Of a stretch of 64,000 bases of DNA, positions 25,089 to 36,568 are shown piece by piece. How positions within the stretch are numbered: the stretch's first letter is position 1; each line of letters begins with the position of its first letter. The stretch covers positions 33,780,066 to 33,844,065 of the forward strand of contig CAXKWD010000011.1 in assembly GCA_964059195.1 (NCBI GenBank). Direction: 5' to 3'. Position numbers and translations under genes: made by a program. This DNA comes from Ectobius pallidus (lineage: Eukaryota; Arthropoda; Insecta; Blattodea; Ectobiidae). A model generated the notes under the pieces. That model was not told where the DNA came from. It did no database searches and saw nothing but the letters and a program-made list of their open reading frames with translations.

Positions 25089-25534
25089 CATTCCCTTTAA
25101 CTGACGTTTTTCGCATTGTACAAAATTAGTAGGGCCTACATAAATATTTCATTTACAGTTTTCCATTAACTCTAAATAAAATCTAAAGATATAACTAACC
25201 TATGGAATCTTCACTTCAGCCCTATGGTTGTTCTATTTAATTTTTTCAAACCATCTGAACATACCCTAATTATGTAACAGATGACCATCAAGAATTACAT
25301 GTAAAAGTAGAAACCTGACAATACTAACTTTCTGGCAATGCAGCATGTGTTATGTTATTATTTTACAAATCAAAAGAAAGATGAAAATAATTGTAATTAT
25401 AAGTGCAACTTTGGTATTCGGTGTGCTGTAACTTAATGGGTTTTGGAACATAGAAACTTCACTAAGTAAAGAAACTTTACTAAGTAAAGAAAGAAAATAA
25501 ATTCAGTTCATGTACCAACAGAACATTTTTTTCA

Positions 25535-25620
25535 AGCAATAAAGTACTTAAATACAATATGTGAGTACTGGTATTAAAGCAATAAAGTACTTATATAAAA
25601 TATGTGAGTACTGGTATTAA
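25535..25620 (+). repeat. 43-bp tandem duplication
   Basis: Two adjacent units starting AGCAATAAAGTACTTA and ending GAGTACTGGTATTA, differing by a few bases. Confidence 0.9.
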
Positions 25621-25913
25621 TTCCTTGTAAATTAAGTCCATTCTTCAGTTCTTATAATTTATGACTACCTTCTGTTACTTATCAGTGAAATAGATTGTTG
25701 CCTTAACAAGTGTCCTTTTAATTGATTGCATACCCTCCTTTGATAATAATGTAAGTTGATTATGTAAAAATGTCTTGATTCTTTTCAATGTGGGAAATCA
25801 TGTCTCAGCATCTGCAGTAGGTGTAATAGGTGTTGCTGGTGTAATTTTGCAGAGCAAAAATCTTCACTCAGGAGTTTTCAAGTCACCTTCAGGACATAAT
25901 ATTTTTCAACATA

Positions 25914-26371
25914 CAGTAGAACCTCGTTCATCCAGCCCTCATTTATCCGGATCTCCTATTCATTCAGATCACTTTTTCATTGAGATTTTTTTTCCGGACT
26001 GTACTGAAGATCACCATCTCATGGGCTAGGGATACAGTACAGTACATTCATTGTGTGCAAAGTAGGTCACCAGTCAAGTTTTGGAACTTAAATAATTCAA
26101 ATTACCCAAAATCTGGAATAACCAACCTACGAATCATTGAAAAAATAGAGTACCTGTATTAGCAAAAGAAACTCCACTGCTGTGGATCTTACCTTAATAG
26201 CTAATATGCTATTCCCAATAAATTGTTTGAATCTTTACAAAGTTAATATCTTGGCTTTGAATTATCAACGTTTTACAATTTATAACAATGATTTAAATAT
26301 GAATTTCAAAGAGGATAAATTTTTGTTTGAATTATACACAATTACCGTATGTCAAATTAACAAAATTCTAC
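25914..26371. mobile_element. Probable pogo-like element
   Basis: Left end CAGTAGAACCTCGTTCATCC after TA; right end AAAATTCTACTG before TA at 26360-26373. Inside are ATTTATCCGGATC-type words shared with the neighbouring pogo-like elements. Pairing of these two ends is probable, not certain. Confidence 0.5.
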
Positions 26372-26395
26372 TGTACTAATAATAGTCAGACCTGA

Positions 26396-26803
26396 TTTTC
26401 CTGTGATCTCTACGGTGGGGCATAGGGCCTCCAATTGGAGGTTTCAGTAGACTAATTTTTTTTAATATTTCAAATTATTTGTTACATTATTCGTAATAAT
26501 TTTGTTAAGCTTATTTTCCACGAGACGACACAGGGACAGGTGTTAAGCCCATTCCCTCACAAACCCTCCCAGGAAACTAAGGTATTACCTGGACGTGAAA
26601 GGGCCGGTAAATTTGATCTAGAGGCTCTAATTTAGGCTTGGAGTAAATCTACAACACAGGATTCCCCAGCTTAAAGTCCTCCTGGAGGCCTCCGTGCCCA
26701 CAAATTTTATGTCCTGAAAAATCCATCCATCATGACTAGGTTTGATCCCATGACCTTTCGGTCTAGATGTGGGCATGCTACCTCTACACCACCGTGGCCA
26801 AGT
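26396..26803 (-). mobile_element. SINE family A, copy 2
   Basis: Minus strand. The head has CCACGGTGGTGTAGAGGTAG and B box GGGATCAAACC, then GATTTTTCAGGAC and the same body as the copy at 12315. It is more diverged, with an AT-rich insertion near the tail (about 26450-26510). Confidence 0.85.
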
Positions 26804-26882
26804 ATTATTAATAGTAAGAATATTATATTAATCATTATAATAATACCCATGATAAGATAACACTAATACTAATAATACATGG

Positions 26883-27235
26883 TATGCTGCTAGCAGGGAG
26901 TCAGTAGCTGCCTACCTCCTATTCTGGTGATCTGGGTTCAATTCGAGGGCACAAGGAAGATTTCTCAGAAATGACAATCTTCTTCCAAGGTATATGACGG
27001 GTGCTGTGTTCATTTCTATCCCATGGAAGGGTCCACCACTGTGGCACGATAGCAGCATTCTTGCCTCCCACCCAGGTGACCTGGGTTCAATTCCTGGTAG
27101 GGGTCTGGTCTGGTCTATACCTATCATTTAATTTATTTTCACCTCTAATGTAATATTGCCTTTTGTCCGCTCTGTCCAAGTTGGCAGCCAGCAAATATGG
27201 GAAACCATGATTGTATTAAACATTAAACAAATAAA
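26883..27235 (+). mobile_element. SINE family D with two tandem heads
   Basis: Two tRNA-like heads in a row: B boxes GGGTTCAATTCGAGG at 26935 and GGGTTCAATTCCTGG at 27083. The tail TTTTGTCCGCTCTGTCCAAG is shared with 19180-19275. Possibly a dimeric SINE, or one SINE inserted next to another. Confidence 0.6.
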
Positions 27236-27374
27236 ATAAGTAACAATTTCTCAAAATTGGCATATTTGGGTCTCCCGAATTTTCCTCAGGACACTGGGAT
27301 AGTTTGCTCAAAACCGGGACTGTCCTGGTAAAATCAGGATGTCTGATCACCTTGTTTATATACGAAATTACTCT

Positions 27375-27604
27375 GAATGTAGTTACTCACCACCTGTATG
27401 GTTCACGGTTATCACTGTTCACTATGGGTGAGGAGTTCTGGGTTCTATCTCCAGCGGTTCCATCAGTTTTTCTGAGGTAGGAAGGTTAGGAACAGGGTGC
27501 TCTCAGCTTCTCAAGGACCACTGAGGAGCTGCTTGGACAAAGAAGTACCAGCTCTGGTTAAGAAAACTCTGATAATAACCCCCAATAGGCTATGCAGACC
27601 CCAA
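27375..27604 (+). mobile_element. SINE family B, copy 2
   Basis: Head with TTCTGGGTTCTATCTCC followed by TTTTTCTGAGGTAGG and a body that includes AGAAGTACCAGCTC. The same order occurs at 12996-13262, with moderate divergence. Confidence 0.7.
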
Positions 27605-27614
27605 GATTAGTATA

Positions 27615-27984
27615 CAGTAGAGTCCCGCAATTCCAAACTAATTGGGACCGAACACCATTCGGTTTAGCGGGAATTCGGAATTGGCGGATTTCATTAATGA
27701 TATCAATGTATTGACTTGTTAAGGTGTAAATTAAATGCAGGGAATTGTGTAAATGGAGCCGATATGTGCTGTAAGTAACCAGCTTTCATTCCAATTTGGT
27801 TTCAGGTGTTTTCATCAAGCTTAGGCTCCACGTATGTCTCTATTTAACTTCTTTGTATAACAATAAATGTACATTTTTTCACGAATGTCTTTTTAATTTC
27901 TCCTGTTTTTAAGTTTAAAAAATCAGTATTTTTTCTGAACTCTGTTTGGAATAGGCAGATTTTCGGAATAGCGGGACTCTACTG
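27615..27984. mobile_element. pogo-like MITE
   Basis: 370 bp. Starts CAGTAGAGTCCCGC and ends GCGGGACTCTACTG, exact inverted copies, with TA on both sides. No coding capacity. Confidence 0.88.
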
Positions 27985-28570
27985 TATATATTTTTAAATT
28001 GTATTAACGGAAATTTTCAGGAAACCTTACATTGTCCTAAATGACATTAAAATCATGACACAATAAAAAATGTCAAATCTCAAGTTTAAAAATGTTTCAT
28101 ATTAAGCTAATGAAAGTAACTCTTGGGTCTAATTCGATTCCACATAGCAATAGGAAGTTTAATTTGGGATCAACAACACAATCAAGTAAGGCACTGTAAT
28201 TATACCTTTATTGTGCTTTATAACTAATTATAAATATTTTGTTTGCTGTTTTCAGCCAAATTTTTAAAAATCCTACAAAATATCATCCTCTCTTTAAAGT
28301 CTTCACTCATAAATCACAGAGACAATTATAACATAGAATTAAAAGTTATCAGTAAAGGCTGTAATCCTGTTTATAACTAATGTCATTAGAAAAAGTAAAA
28401 CAATGTTGCTTGCCTAAGAGTATTATCTGTTTAATGCTGCAAAATTAACAAGGACATGAGCCAATATAAAAATATGAAATAAATGCATAGTTAAGGAGAG
28501 AGGAAAGCCACCTTTAAGACGGCTTTTTCTCTGAAATGACATATATTTTAATGCAATGCTGCCAGAAATA

Positions 28571-28912
28571 CAGTAGAACTCCAATTATTCGGATTAATTG
28601 GGACCGCACTCAATCCGGATAGTAAAATATCTGGACAATTGGATAAATAATGAATAACGTCATTTATTTATTTAAAAAAAAAAACAAATAAGTTGTACAT
28701 TACTTTACTTACATAAAGTGTCACATCACGAACATATCGGTCAGAGTCAGTTGTCTGCTGAGGAACTGTCGATTTAGTCAGCTAAAAATGTTGCCTTTCG
28801 TGTATAATCGGCTCTGAAAGAAGGTTTCCCAATGCTAGCTGCTGCAAAAACCGCTTGAATAAGGACTCAAAGTGATCCGGATAGTTGAGTTTGGATAATT
28901 GGAATTCTATTG
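28571..28912. mobile_element. pogo-like MITE
   Basis: 342 bp. Starts CAGTAGAACTCCAATTATTC and ends GATAATTGGAATTCTATTG, inverted copies with few changes, flanked by TA. Shares ATCCGGAT words with the elements at 24058 and 25914. Confidence 0.85.
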
Positions 28913-29052
28913 TATTTAACCATTTTTATTTGCGTCTTTACCCATTCTTTAATATTATATCAGCAGTATTTGAAGCACTTATAAATTGATATAATTCATC
29001 TTCATCAACAGTTATTCTGACTAGATAAAATCCAATTTGGTTAATGGATTAA

Positions 29053-29480
29053 TGGCCGGTTTCTATAAACTCGCGAATTACCTATGGGTAAATTATCTAA
29101 TGCACAGAATTTACACAATTTACACAAGAATAACACCACACAAACACAAATAATTTAAAGATAGCAATCACTTACACTTGTGGCGAGTTTCTAGATAAAT
29201 GTCCTCTAGGTAAATATGAAAATGACAGAAAAAATGTTCCTACAAACTCGGGCTAGATCTGTCCAAGGGTAAATCTTTGGGTTAATTTGTCCTTTCATGG
29301 ATGGCTGGATAAAATTTAACCTTTCATAGGATCAATAACAATGAGAATCAAAGCCTTCTGAATTAAATTATCTGTACAACTCCAAGGCCATGCTCATTAT
29401 ACCATTGTAGGTTAAATGGAACTAATTTGTCCATGGGTAATTTACCCATAGGTAATTCACAAGTTTGTAGAAACCGGGCA
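29053..29480. mobile_element. PIF/Harbinger-like MITE with TAA duplication
   Basis: 428 bp. Ends TGGCCGGTTTCTATAAACT and (complement of the right end) TGCCCGGTTTCTACAAACT; similarity continues through ATTACCTATGGGTAAATTA, so the TIRs are ~42 bp. TAA flanks at 29050-29052 and 29481-29483 fit the 3-bp duplication of PIF/Harbinger elements. Confidence 0.72.
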
Positions 29481-29483
29481 TAA

Positions 29484-30892
29484 GAAGGGTTTCTAAAATA
29501 GACGTTTGACTGAATCAACAAAAACCGAGTCTTGGAACTCAAACTGTGTGTGGGGATTAAGTTAGATAACATAATATTATCGACTAGAACATTTACACTA
29601 GTCCGTAGACCTTTTACATAGCTTAGGCCTAAGACTAGATATTGCATACATACTAGCAAAATATGAAGACTAGAGTGAGAAATTACCCTTCAAATGTGAG
29701 AACACCAGAAAATATATACCGGTAAACTTTCTTATTTTCACTTTGGTAAATTAATGATATTTGGAATAGGTAGCCTACTTTAAAATTATTCTGTCGGGTA
29801 GGCATCAAGATTACATAAATATAAACTACAGACATAAATCTTTGGTTTCGAGAGATATCCTGCTTTGTGTTACATACATTTTAGAAATTTCCCTGAATGT
29901 TAAGACTCTTAAACATTTCACAGGCAGACATTAAAATATTTATTGTGAGAGGTTTCTTGCTGTGAACACTATAAAAATTAATTCCAAGATATTAATGAAC
30001 AAATACATTTATAATACCATTGTTCTACGAAAATGTCTTTTAAATGATTATATTATTTTCCTTACTAAGCAAAGAAATTTCTAAACATTGCCCTAAATAA
30101 AATAAAATTAAGAATCTTGTACTCTAGAACATACAGCACAACGACATGGTATCTACACAACTCAAGTCAATAGCCCAGGTTTATGTTTATAAATTTAACA
30201 CTCTGCTTACGTAAAAAGAAATAGATAATCACCACATTCACAAGACACTGTATGGACGGAATTGCTTCTACATACATAAGACATAGTTTGGACAGAATTA
30301 CAGTACTCTAAAGTCTGCTTAAAATGCAAAATGACTAAAGTCTGGCAATAAGATTTCCTATAATAAGGCATGTCCTTATTCATGATAAAATAATACTGGT
30401 GCCGGTAGTAATAAAAGTAATTAATCTGAAAGAGGGTGTGATAATCTTAAGGTAACAAAAGGTTAAAAGGAAAGCAGCTTTTTTTCCTTTTCTCATTCTC
30501 TTAAATTATTGTGCATTTTGCTTTCATTTAGTCATAGATAAAGTCCCATATAAAATGAGGATGAGAGCAATGGCTTCCTAAATATGTTCTTTGTAAAAAC
30601 AAGTACTGTTAAAAGTTGTTAAGTGTAAGAAATTACTCTATAGTAGGCCTTCTATCTTTCTATTTGGAGATGGCATTAATGATAACCAATTAACCAATGT
30701 TCAGGAATGTTCACAGGATATTGCCATAAACAAGACGGATTCCCACAGCATAGTATAGTTAGGCCTGTTCTTAAAAGTTTAGATGTTCCCAAGAGACATA
30801 AATACATGAACGGTTTTTCAAAGAAACTCAGCTAGAGAACCTGAGGAGCTAAAATTCATTACCTTGTCTAAGTCATTTACTTCTAATCTAGG
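29484..30892. other. Unassigned intergenic sequence
   Basis: AT-rich sequence downstream of ARL6. No frame, exon or repeat border recognised. Confidence 0.4.
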
Positions 30893-31459
30893 GTGTCCAT
30901 ATTATGTCTAATAAAAACTTTTCTTTTTAAAATAATTGGGAAAAACCTGGGGTAGTTAAGGAAAAAGAAAAATTTCATCCACAAAATTTAGTAAACATTT
31001 AAAAATTTATCCTTGTGCACACATCTTATCCCACAAGTCTTAAATGACTTCTAAAATTTCTTCTACAGAAAGATGTCGATAAATTATTCCACAGGAATAC
31101 TCATTGTCATTGTACTTATTTATGTATTTTATCAGGAAGTGCATTTTCTTCTGATAAGTCAGCACATGATACTTATGAAAGTATTGTTTCCACAATGAGC
31201 AAGACCTTCACCGTAGCAACTTTCATTAATGTAGTGTAAAATACAATGGCGAATCACAATATTTAAAAAAAGGGGGACATGTGAGCATCCCCAATAAAAC
31301 TTTCGGGACAGAAGACATTTTGCTCAAAAAAACAAAAACAAAAGAAGGGGGGGGACATGTGAGCATCCCCAATAAAACTTTCGGGACAGAAGACATTTTG
31401 CCCCCCCCCCAGAAAAAGGGGGGGCTGTCAGGGAAAAGCGGGACGAATGGACACCCTAT
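30893..31459. mobile_element. Possible TIR element, TAGGGTGTCCAT ends
   Basis: Starts TAGGGTGTCCAT and ends ATGGACACCCTA, exact inverted copies 567 bp apart; similar to the CAGGGTGTCC element at 8643-9020. No convincing target duplication. Confidence 0.5.
31272..31403 (+). repeat. Direct duplication with G and C tracts
   Basis: A ~52-bp unit, GGACATGTGAGCATCCCC onward, occurs twice (31274 and 31352). The second copy is preceded by a G run and followed by a C run. It lies inside the preceding TIR element. Confidence 0.85.
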
Positions 31460-31524
31460 TCTAGTCCTTACGTGCCATTTCCTATAAATTAACTGTAAAG
31501 TAATTAAAATATAACATGCAGAAT

Positions 31525-32967
31525 TTAATTCTTTGTATTTACCATCTCTCTAACTTGTTGTGTCAACCATTCTACACCCTCTTGCAAACCTTCCCCACTT
31601 ACGGCATTGCTTGCACAGATATGCCATGGCTTGTCCATTATTCTTTCTAGCCCTAATCCTGCAGCAATCTTGACACTGGATAAAGCATCTCGTAGATCCA
31701 TTTTGTTCGCAAAGAACAAGATAGGAATTCTTCGCCCTGAAATATCTGGATGCTGTAGCAGAAGATCAAGTTCTTCACGCACAACCACAAGTCGTAACCG
31801 ATCACTGCTATCTACCACAAATATTACTCCTTGACAGTCTTTGTAATAGTGTTCCCAAAGGTCACGATACCTGCCCTGCCCTGACATGTCAAACGCTGTG
31901 AAGCCCACATTCTGATCTGTAAAATAAAAAACAAGCTTATCGTAGTGCAGACTCACTTTCTATATAATCTTATTTGTGTCCTCTATGGGAAATCCAACTG
32001 AACACCACTATATCAGCAACACTGTAAAAGTGGGAAACTCTTTATATTACTCTTATACAAGGGAGAATCAAAGACGTGAGCTATAGAAACCCTAATTTAA
32101 ATTTTGGTGAACCACAATTTTCGGTAATTTCATAGAATGTGTACAACTTGAAGGCGACACCAAGGAGTAACAACGTTGTTGATTTCAATATGAAAGTGAA
32201 AATAACCCTTTTACTTCTCCTTGTTTTCCTATTTCTCTCTCATGTCTTATTTTTACTATTTCTTGTACAACTAACATTTTAGCCTATATTAAACTTACCT
32301 TGAATGCATAAGGATTCAATCCTCAAACCTACGGATACCAGTCAAACACTCTGACTTGAATTATTAGCCTACTGATTGCATGAAATGACTATACAAGATT
32401 CCTATTTTAATATGTTTTGTTCCTAGACCCTTAACCACCGTATTTTTTAACATTTAGCACCTTAACCCCATACGTAGATATTTCACTGAAAGTAGAATAT
32501 AAAAATAATCCACCACTTTGATTTAATCATGAAGAAGTTCTGGCGTAATATCATTCATGATTACGAAGTCAAATCCTCCAAAATATGTAAGTAACACAGG
32601 CCTACTCTTTTAAAATATTATTTCAATATGAGAACATTCCATTATAAACAAATAAGAAAACCACATAGAGGTTATGAGCATAGCATTCAGTAACGTCATA
32701 TCGGCTGATGTCATCACGATGTACATATTCCGTAAAATTGCCTAATTTTATAGAAGGATCAAATGTTTTATTATTGTTTATTTACTTACTTCTGAACTTT
32801 TCAACATTGAATCCTACTGTAGGAACAATTTCTGTCAATTTTTCCTCTTCATTTTTGAAGTGATTTATGACAGTAGATTTTCCACTATTATTTAGTCCAA
32901 CTACTAATATGTTTACTTCTTTTTTCCTGAAGCCCAATAGATTTGCTAATTTATCCCAAAGTCCCAT
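31525..32967 (-). CDS. ARL6: ADP-ribosylation factor-like protein 6 (ARL6/BBS3), complete
   Basis: Small Arf-family GTPase which in animals recruits the BBSome coat to membranes at the ciliary base. Coding exons are 32967-32790 and 31916-31525, joined at GTAAGT and TTTTACAG in phase 1, giving 189 residues against about 186 in vertebrates. Visible features: N-terminal [12 protein letters not shown] with Gly2 and an amphipathic helix; P-loop GLNNSGKS; switch 1 Thr in PTVGFN; the ARL6-type switch 2 DMSGQGRY in place of the usual WDxGGQ; guanine-binding NKMD and a C-terminal CAS. A splice acceptor at 32972-32973 puts a short 5' UTR piece before the ATG, so a non-coding exon lies upstream; the best candidate donor is CAG/GTATGT at 35729. 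The intervening UTR intron is full of retrotransposon remnants. In insects ARL6 is expected mainly in ciliated sensory neurons. Family assignment is firm. Confidence 0.95.
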
Positions 32968-33195
32968 TGTTCTGAAAGAAGAAAATCACAATAAGTATAC
33001 TTTTTATTTTTTATTTTTTTATTTTTTTTAAATTTCTAACATTTCATAACCATTTAGGCATGCATGTTACCAAGCGGGAAAAAACAAGGGAATTGGATAG
33101 AACTTAACTCTGCTTGTACAAAATAGGCTGCAGTACCAGGGTACACAAATATGCTGAGAATGCCAATGACTTTAATCTAGTAGTGGGGATGGCAA

Positions 33196-33468
33196 TTGTT
33201 GTCAAAGGAACAAATATGGCCCGATTTCTACTCGACGGATGCCATGATGAAGACAGAGTGGAAGCAAGCAGACTACGAGCTCAGACACATCTACACACGC
33301 CTTTCAGTTCACAGATTCCATCACCTGATGTGTTCCACCACGAAAGACCATGAACCAGACTCGCTTCAGTGTTTGTGTCAACTGTGTGGCCGACCATGTG
33401 AACGCTATCATGTGTTAACATGCAAGAAGAGACAAAAATCTCTAACCCAGTTTTGTACTGAAGAATAA
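33196..33468 (+). mobile_element. Non-LTR retrotransposon C-terminal fragment
   Basis: Plus-strand reading contains FYSTDAMMK, VHRFHHLMC and CQLCGRPCERYHVLTC. The same order (FYSTDAML, VHGFHHKLC, CSLCGRRCERYHFSKC) closes the longer element at 34014-35351 on the opposite strand. It is a 5'-truncated, older copy of the same or a sister family, with a cysteine/histidine knuckle at the C-terminus. Confidence 0.75.
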
Positions 33469-34013
33469 CAATGCACATTGTGCGCTCTCCTATTTATTAT
33501 TAAAAATAAGAATCGAGGAGATAGGGCTCTCACCACAATAAATTCTATTTGTTAGAAATAAATTAAATACACTAGTAGGCCTACAATACAACTGGACAAA
33601 AAAATATAGGCTACTGATGAAATATGAGCTGACAAAAATTATTTTAAGTTATAATATAATTTGAAACAGAATAAAATGACATAATTATAATGAAATGTGA
33701 TGAAATAAACAAATTGAACACTTCAGCTCCCTGTAATATTCAAACTCAGAAACTCATCTGCATTAAGCGGCATGTATTCCATCAATAGTTTTTTAACTCT
33801 ATTCTTGAAAGATTTTTCTGTTAATTTTATTACATTTTACGGAAGTTTGTTATATACAACAACACCCTCGTGGGAAATGCTTTGTAGGCTCTTAGTGAGT
33901 ATATAAGTGATGAGGTGTATTTGATGTGAAGATCTGGTGTCATGAGGGTGATAATCAGATTCTTTTGAAGTAATTTATAATAATAAATGGAGATCACACA
34001 AATGTGTAAGGTA

Positions 34014-35351
34014 TCACTGCCTGCTGAATTCTAATAGTGACTGTGTTCGTCTATTGCACTTGCTGAAGTGATATCGTTCGCATCTTCTTCCACACAGGGA
34101 ACACACGCATTGGTCTGAAGGTTCGTGGAACCCTGGTCTTATGCACAACTTATGGTGGAAGCCGTGGACTGCTAGTCTATTAAGGGCGCTTCGCATTTCG
34201 TTATTTGGTCCTACCCAGGATTTATTTAACATGGCGTCCGTTGAGTAGAATTCTGTATCGATTTCTGCCCGCTTCTTTCTTCTAGTCTCTAAGTGTTGCG
34301 TTTCCATTTTGGTGGAGGGTAGCAGCAATCTGAGTCGGATGTCTTCTATGAGGAAAGTTTCACCTGCGAGTTCATATGCCAACCTTGACAAGGTCATTTT
34401 CGAGATGCCGAGTATTCTTTTTAGAAATCTGGCTTTAACGCTTTCGATACAGTTCAAGTCGGTGGCTGTAAGGTTGTTCCAGATCAATTCCAAACCGTAG
34501 GTTAGTACTGCGAAAGTTGTGGCATAGAATAACTTCATGGCTGTGCTGATGGATAGTCTCGTAGGTTCTTGTATTTCGTATATGCTCCTGATTGCTGCTA
34601 GCGATCTTTCTCTTATATGACTTCTGAAGGAGGTTATAGTTGGCTGTAATGTAACTCCGAGATACCTGAAGGCATTTACTATTTTGAGTTCTTCTCCTTT
34701 ATATAGTATCTTGTCAGTGGCCGAGATTTTCCCTCCTCTTCTAAATACCATCTGTACTGTCTTGTCCATATTGAGTCTTAGGCTGTTATTGTCTGCGTAA
34801 GCTTCGAGTCTGTTCATTACTTCCTGGAGTTCTTCTCTGTCTCTTGACCCTATTATAATGTCGTCTGCATACAGAAGCATTTCAGCCGAGGTGTCTTTGA
34901 TTATATCTGTGATATCTGCTATGGCTATGATGAATAATAGCGGGCTGATTGGGTCTCCCTGCAGGACTCCGTTACTCTGAGTTATTGTGTTCGATGTTGC
35001 TTTGTTGTCTTTGATTCTGATTTTATTGTACATTAAAAGGTTGTTGATGTTTGCTGTCAGAGGATTTTCTTTTCCAATCATACGTTCTAGTTTATTTATT
35101 AAGATGTTTCTATCCAGGAGATCAAAAGCTTTTGTAAAGTCTACAAAAATGGCGTATAGTTTCCTTCTTGGTACCCTGAGTGCTTCTTGTATTGAGTCTA
35201 TGAGGTTTTTCACTGCGATGAGTGTCCCTTTGCCTTTTGTGAAACCAAACTGCTGTTCTGGTATGAAGTAATTTATATGATCGTTAACAAACTTAACTGT
35301 TTCTGAGATGTATAGACACGAAAGTGGCAGTATTTGTAAATCTTTGAACAT
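34014..35351 (-). mobile_element. 5'-truncated non-LTR retrotransposon, reverse transcriptase C-terminal 445 codons
   Basis: Minus-strand open frame with standard non-LTR reverse transcriptase blocks: FTKAFDLLDR, NGVLQGDPISPLLF, the catalytic MLLYADD, then LNMDKTVQMVF and FRYLGVTL. The C-terminus has CSLCGRRCERYHFSKC, a zinc-knuckle-like motif. The frame is still open over 1.3 kb, so the copy is fairly young, but the endonuclease and N-terminal RT blocks are missing. It lies in the candidate 5' UTR intron of ARL6, same strand as that gene. Clade not assigned with confidence (R1/LOA/I-like by eye). Confidence 0.88.
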
Positions 35352-35699
35352 GTCTCTGCTAGGTGAATGAAGGGGAAATTTTTTTAATTAATTTGACTAT
35401 TTTATTCTGTATATGTAGGTAGGCCTAATCTTTGGAGTGGAACCCCAGAAGAGTATTGCATATGATAGAACTGACTGACTTCTACTCGGTAATTTGTCTA
35501 TTTTATATATCTATTCTGTAATTTTAAACATTGTCTAATGCATGTATGTGAATGTAATATCCCATAGCATGTATTTGTTCCAGGGATTAAACAATAAACA
35601 AAATACACAGTGCCATACTTAACCTTCAAGAAATAGTCTCGAAATAGTCTAACTGATGCCTGGCTCCACATTTGCTTTTTAGACAGCAAGGAATGTTTA

Positions 35700-35860
35700 T
35701 GAGTCTAAATAAAAGGCATTTAACATACCTGACTTACATAAATCTAATATTAAATGTGGAAACTGAACTTCACTTATAAAAACAAATACGCAGACGACTC
35801 TTCAAACAATCGACGATCGGGATACAGTTCCGCTTTTCATTTGTTTCCAATGTTTTGGTA
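35700..35860. promoter_or_regulatory. Candidate ARL6 first exon and promoter side
   Basis: On the minus strand a strong donor, CAG/GTATGT, ends a possible non-coding exon at 35729. It lies 132 bp from the target duplication of the outer hAT element. It matches the expectation from the splice acceptor in front of the ARL6 ATG. No transcript evidence. Confidence 0.4.
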
Positions 35861-36198
35861 GCGCTGTTCAGGGTTGCCAGAAGCTCATAGGTGCTAAATT
35901 AAAAAGATTCAGAATATGAAATTTTCCCTACAGTATATTTTATACTAGAGATGGGAATCTGTTACTTTTTTTGGAACAGTTACGTTACTGTTACAGTTAC
36001 ACGAAAGTAACTGTTATTTATAACCGTTACCTGTTACTTTTCTTGTATATTACGTAGTTAATCGTCAGATCACTTCCCACTTGTAGGGGAATGCCCTTTA
36101 TCTCCCCCCCCCACAACGGTTATGGACGTAGCCAAGGCTGGGGCTCTAGGGAGGGACCCCCGAAATAAAAAACAGTTGTAAAATTAAGCTTTCAATTA

Positions 36199-36566
36199 GG
36201 GATGATAATCGATAGTTAAAATATCGAGGTTAAAATCGGAGATAACCATCGATATGACGATAATATCGGCCTGAAAACATCGATGTATTTAGACAAAAAA
36301 CATCGATGTATATTTAAAAAGGGCCATGGTATCAGAAAATTAGGCAAAATTCATAAATAAACAGAAGAATTTCCATGAAAGCAATCGATGTAAAAAATCA
36401 ATGTTTTGGGAAATTAAGCTCCTGTAAATAAAATTATATCGTAGAACCAAGGTAGCCTATTAATCTTCTTTTTGTTACAAAAACATCCATGTCGGGGAGA
36501 AACATCGATGTAGCAAAAACATCAGTTGTTTTCCATCGATGTAAAAAACATCGATTATCGTCATGA
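36199..36566. repeat. CATCGATG-rich segment, possible nested element
   Basis: Contains many ATCGAT/CATCGATG words. The left edge TAGGGATGATAATCGATAG and the right edge (complement) CATGACGATAATCGATG are partly similar inverted ends. It may be a third, smaller hAT-like insertion; no target duplication was seen. Confidence 0.45.
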
Positions 36567-36568
36567 AA

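Noticed and set aside
29363..29659. 98-codon minus-strand frame
   Set aside because: Runs across the right TIR of the PIF-like MITE and shows no family features.
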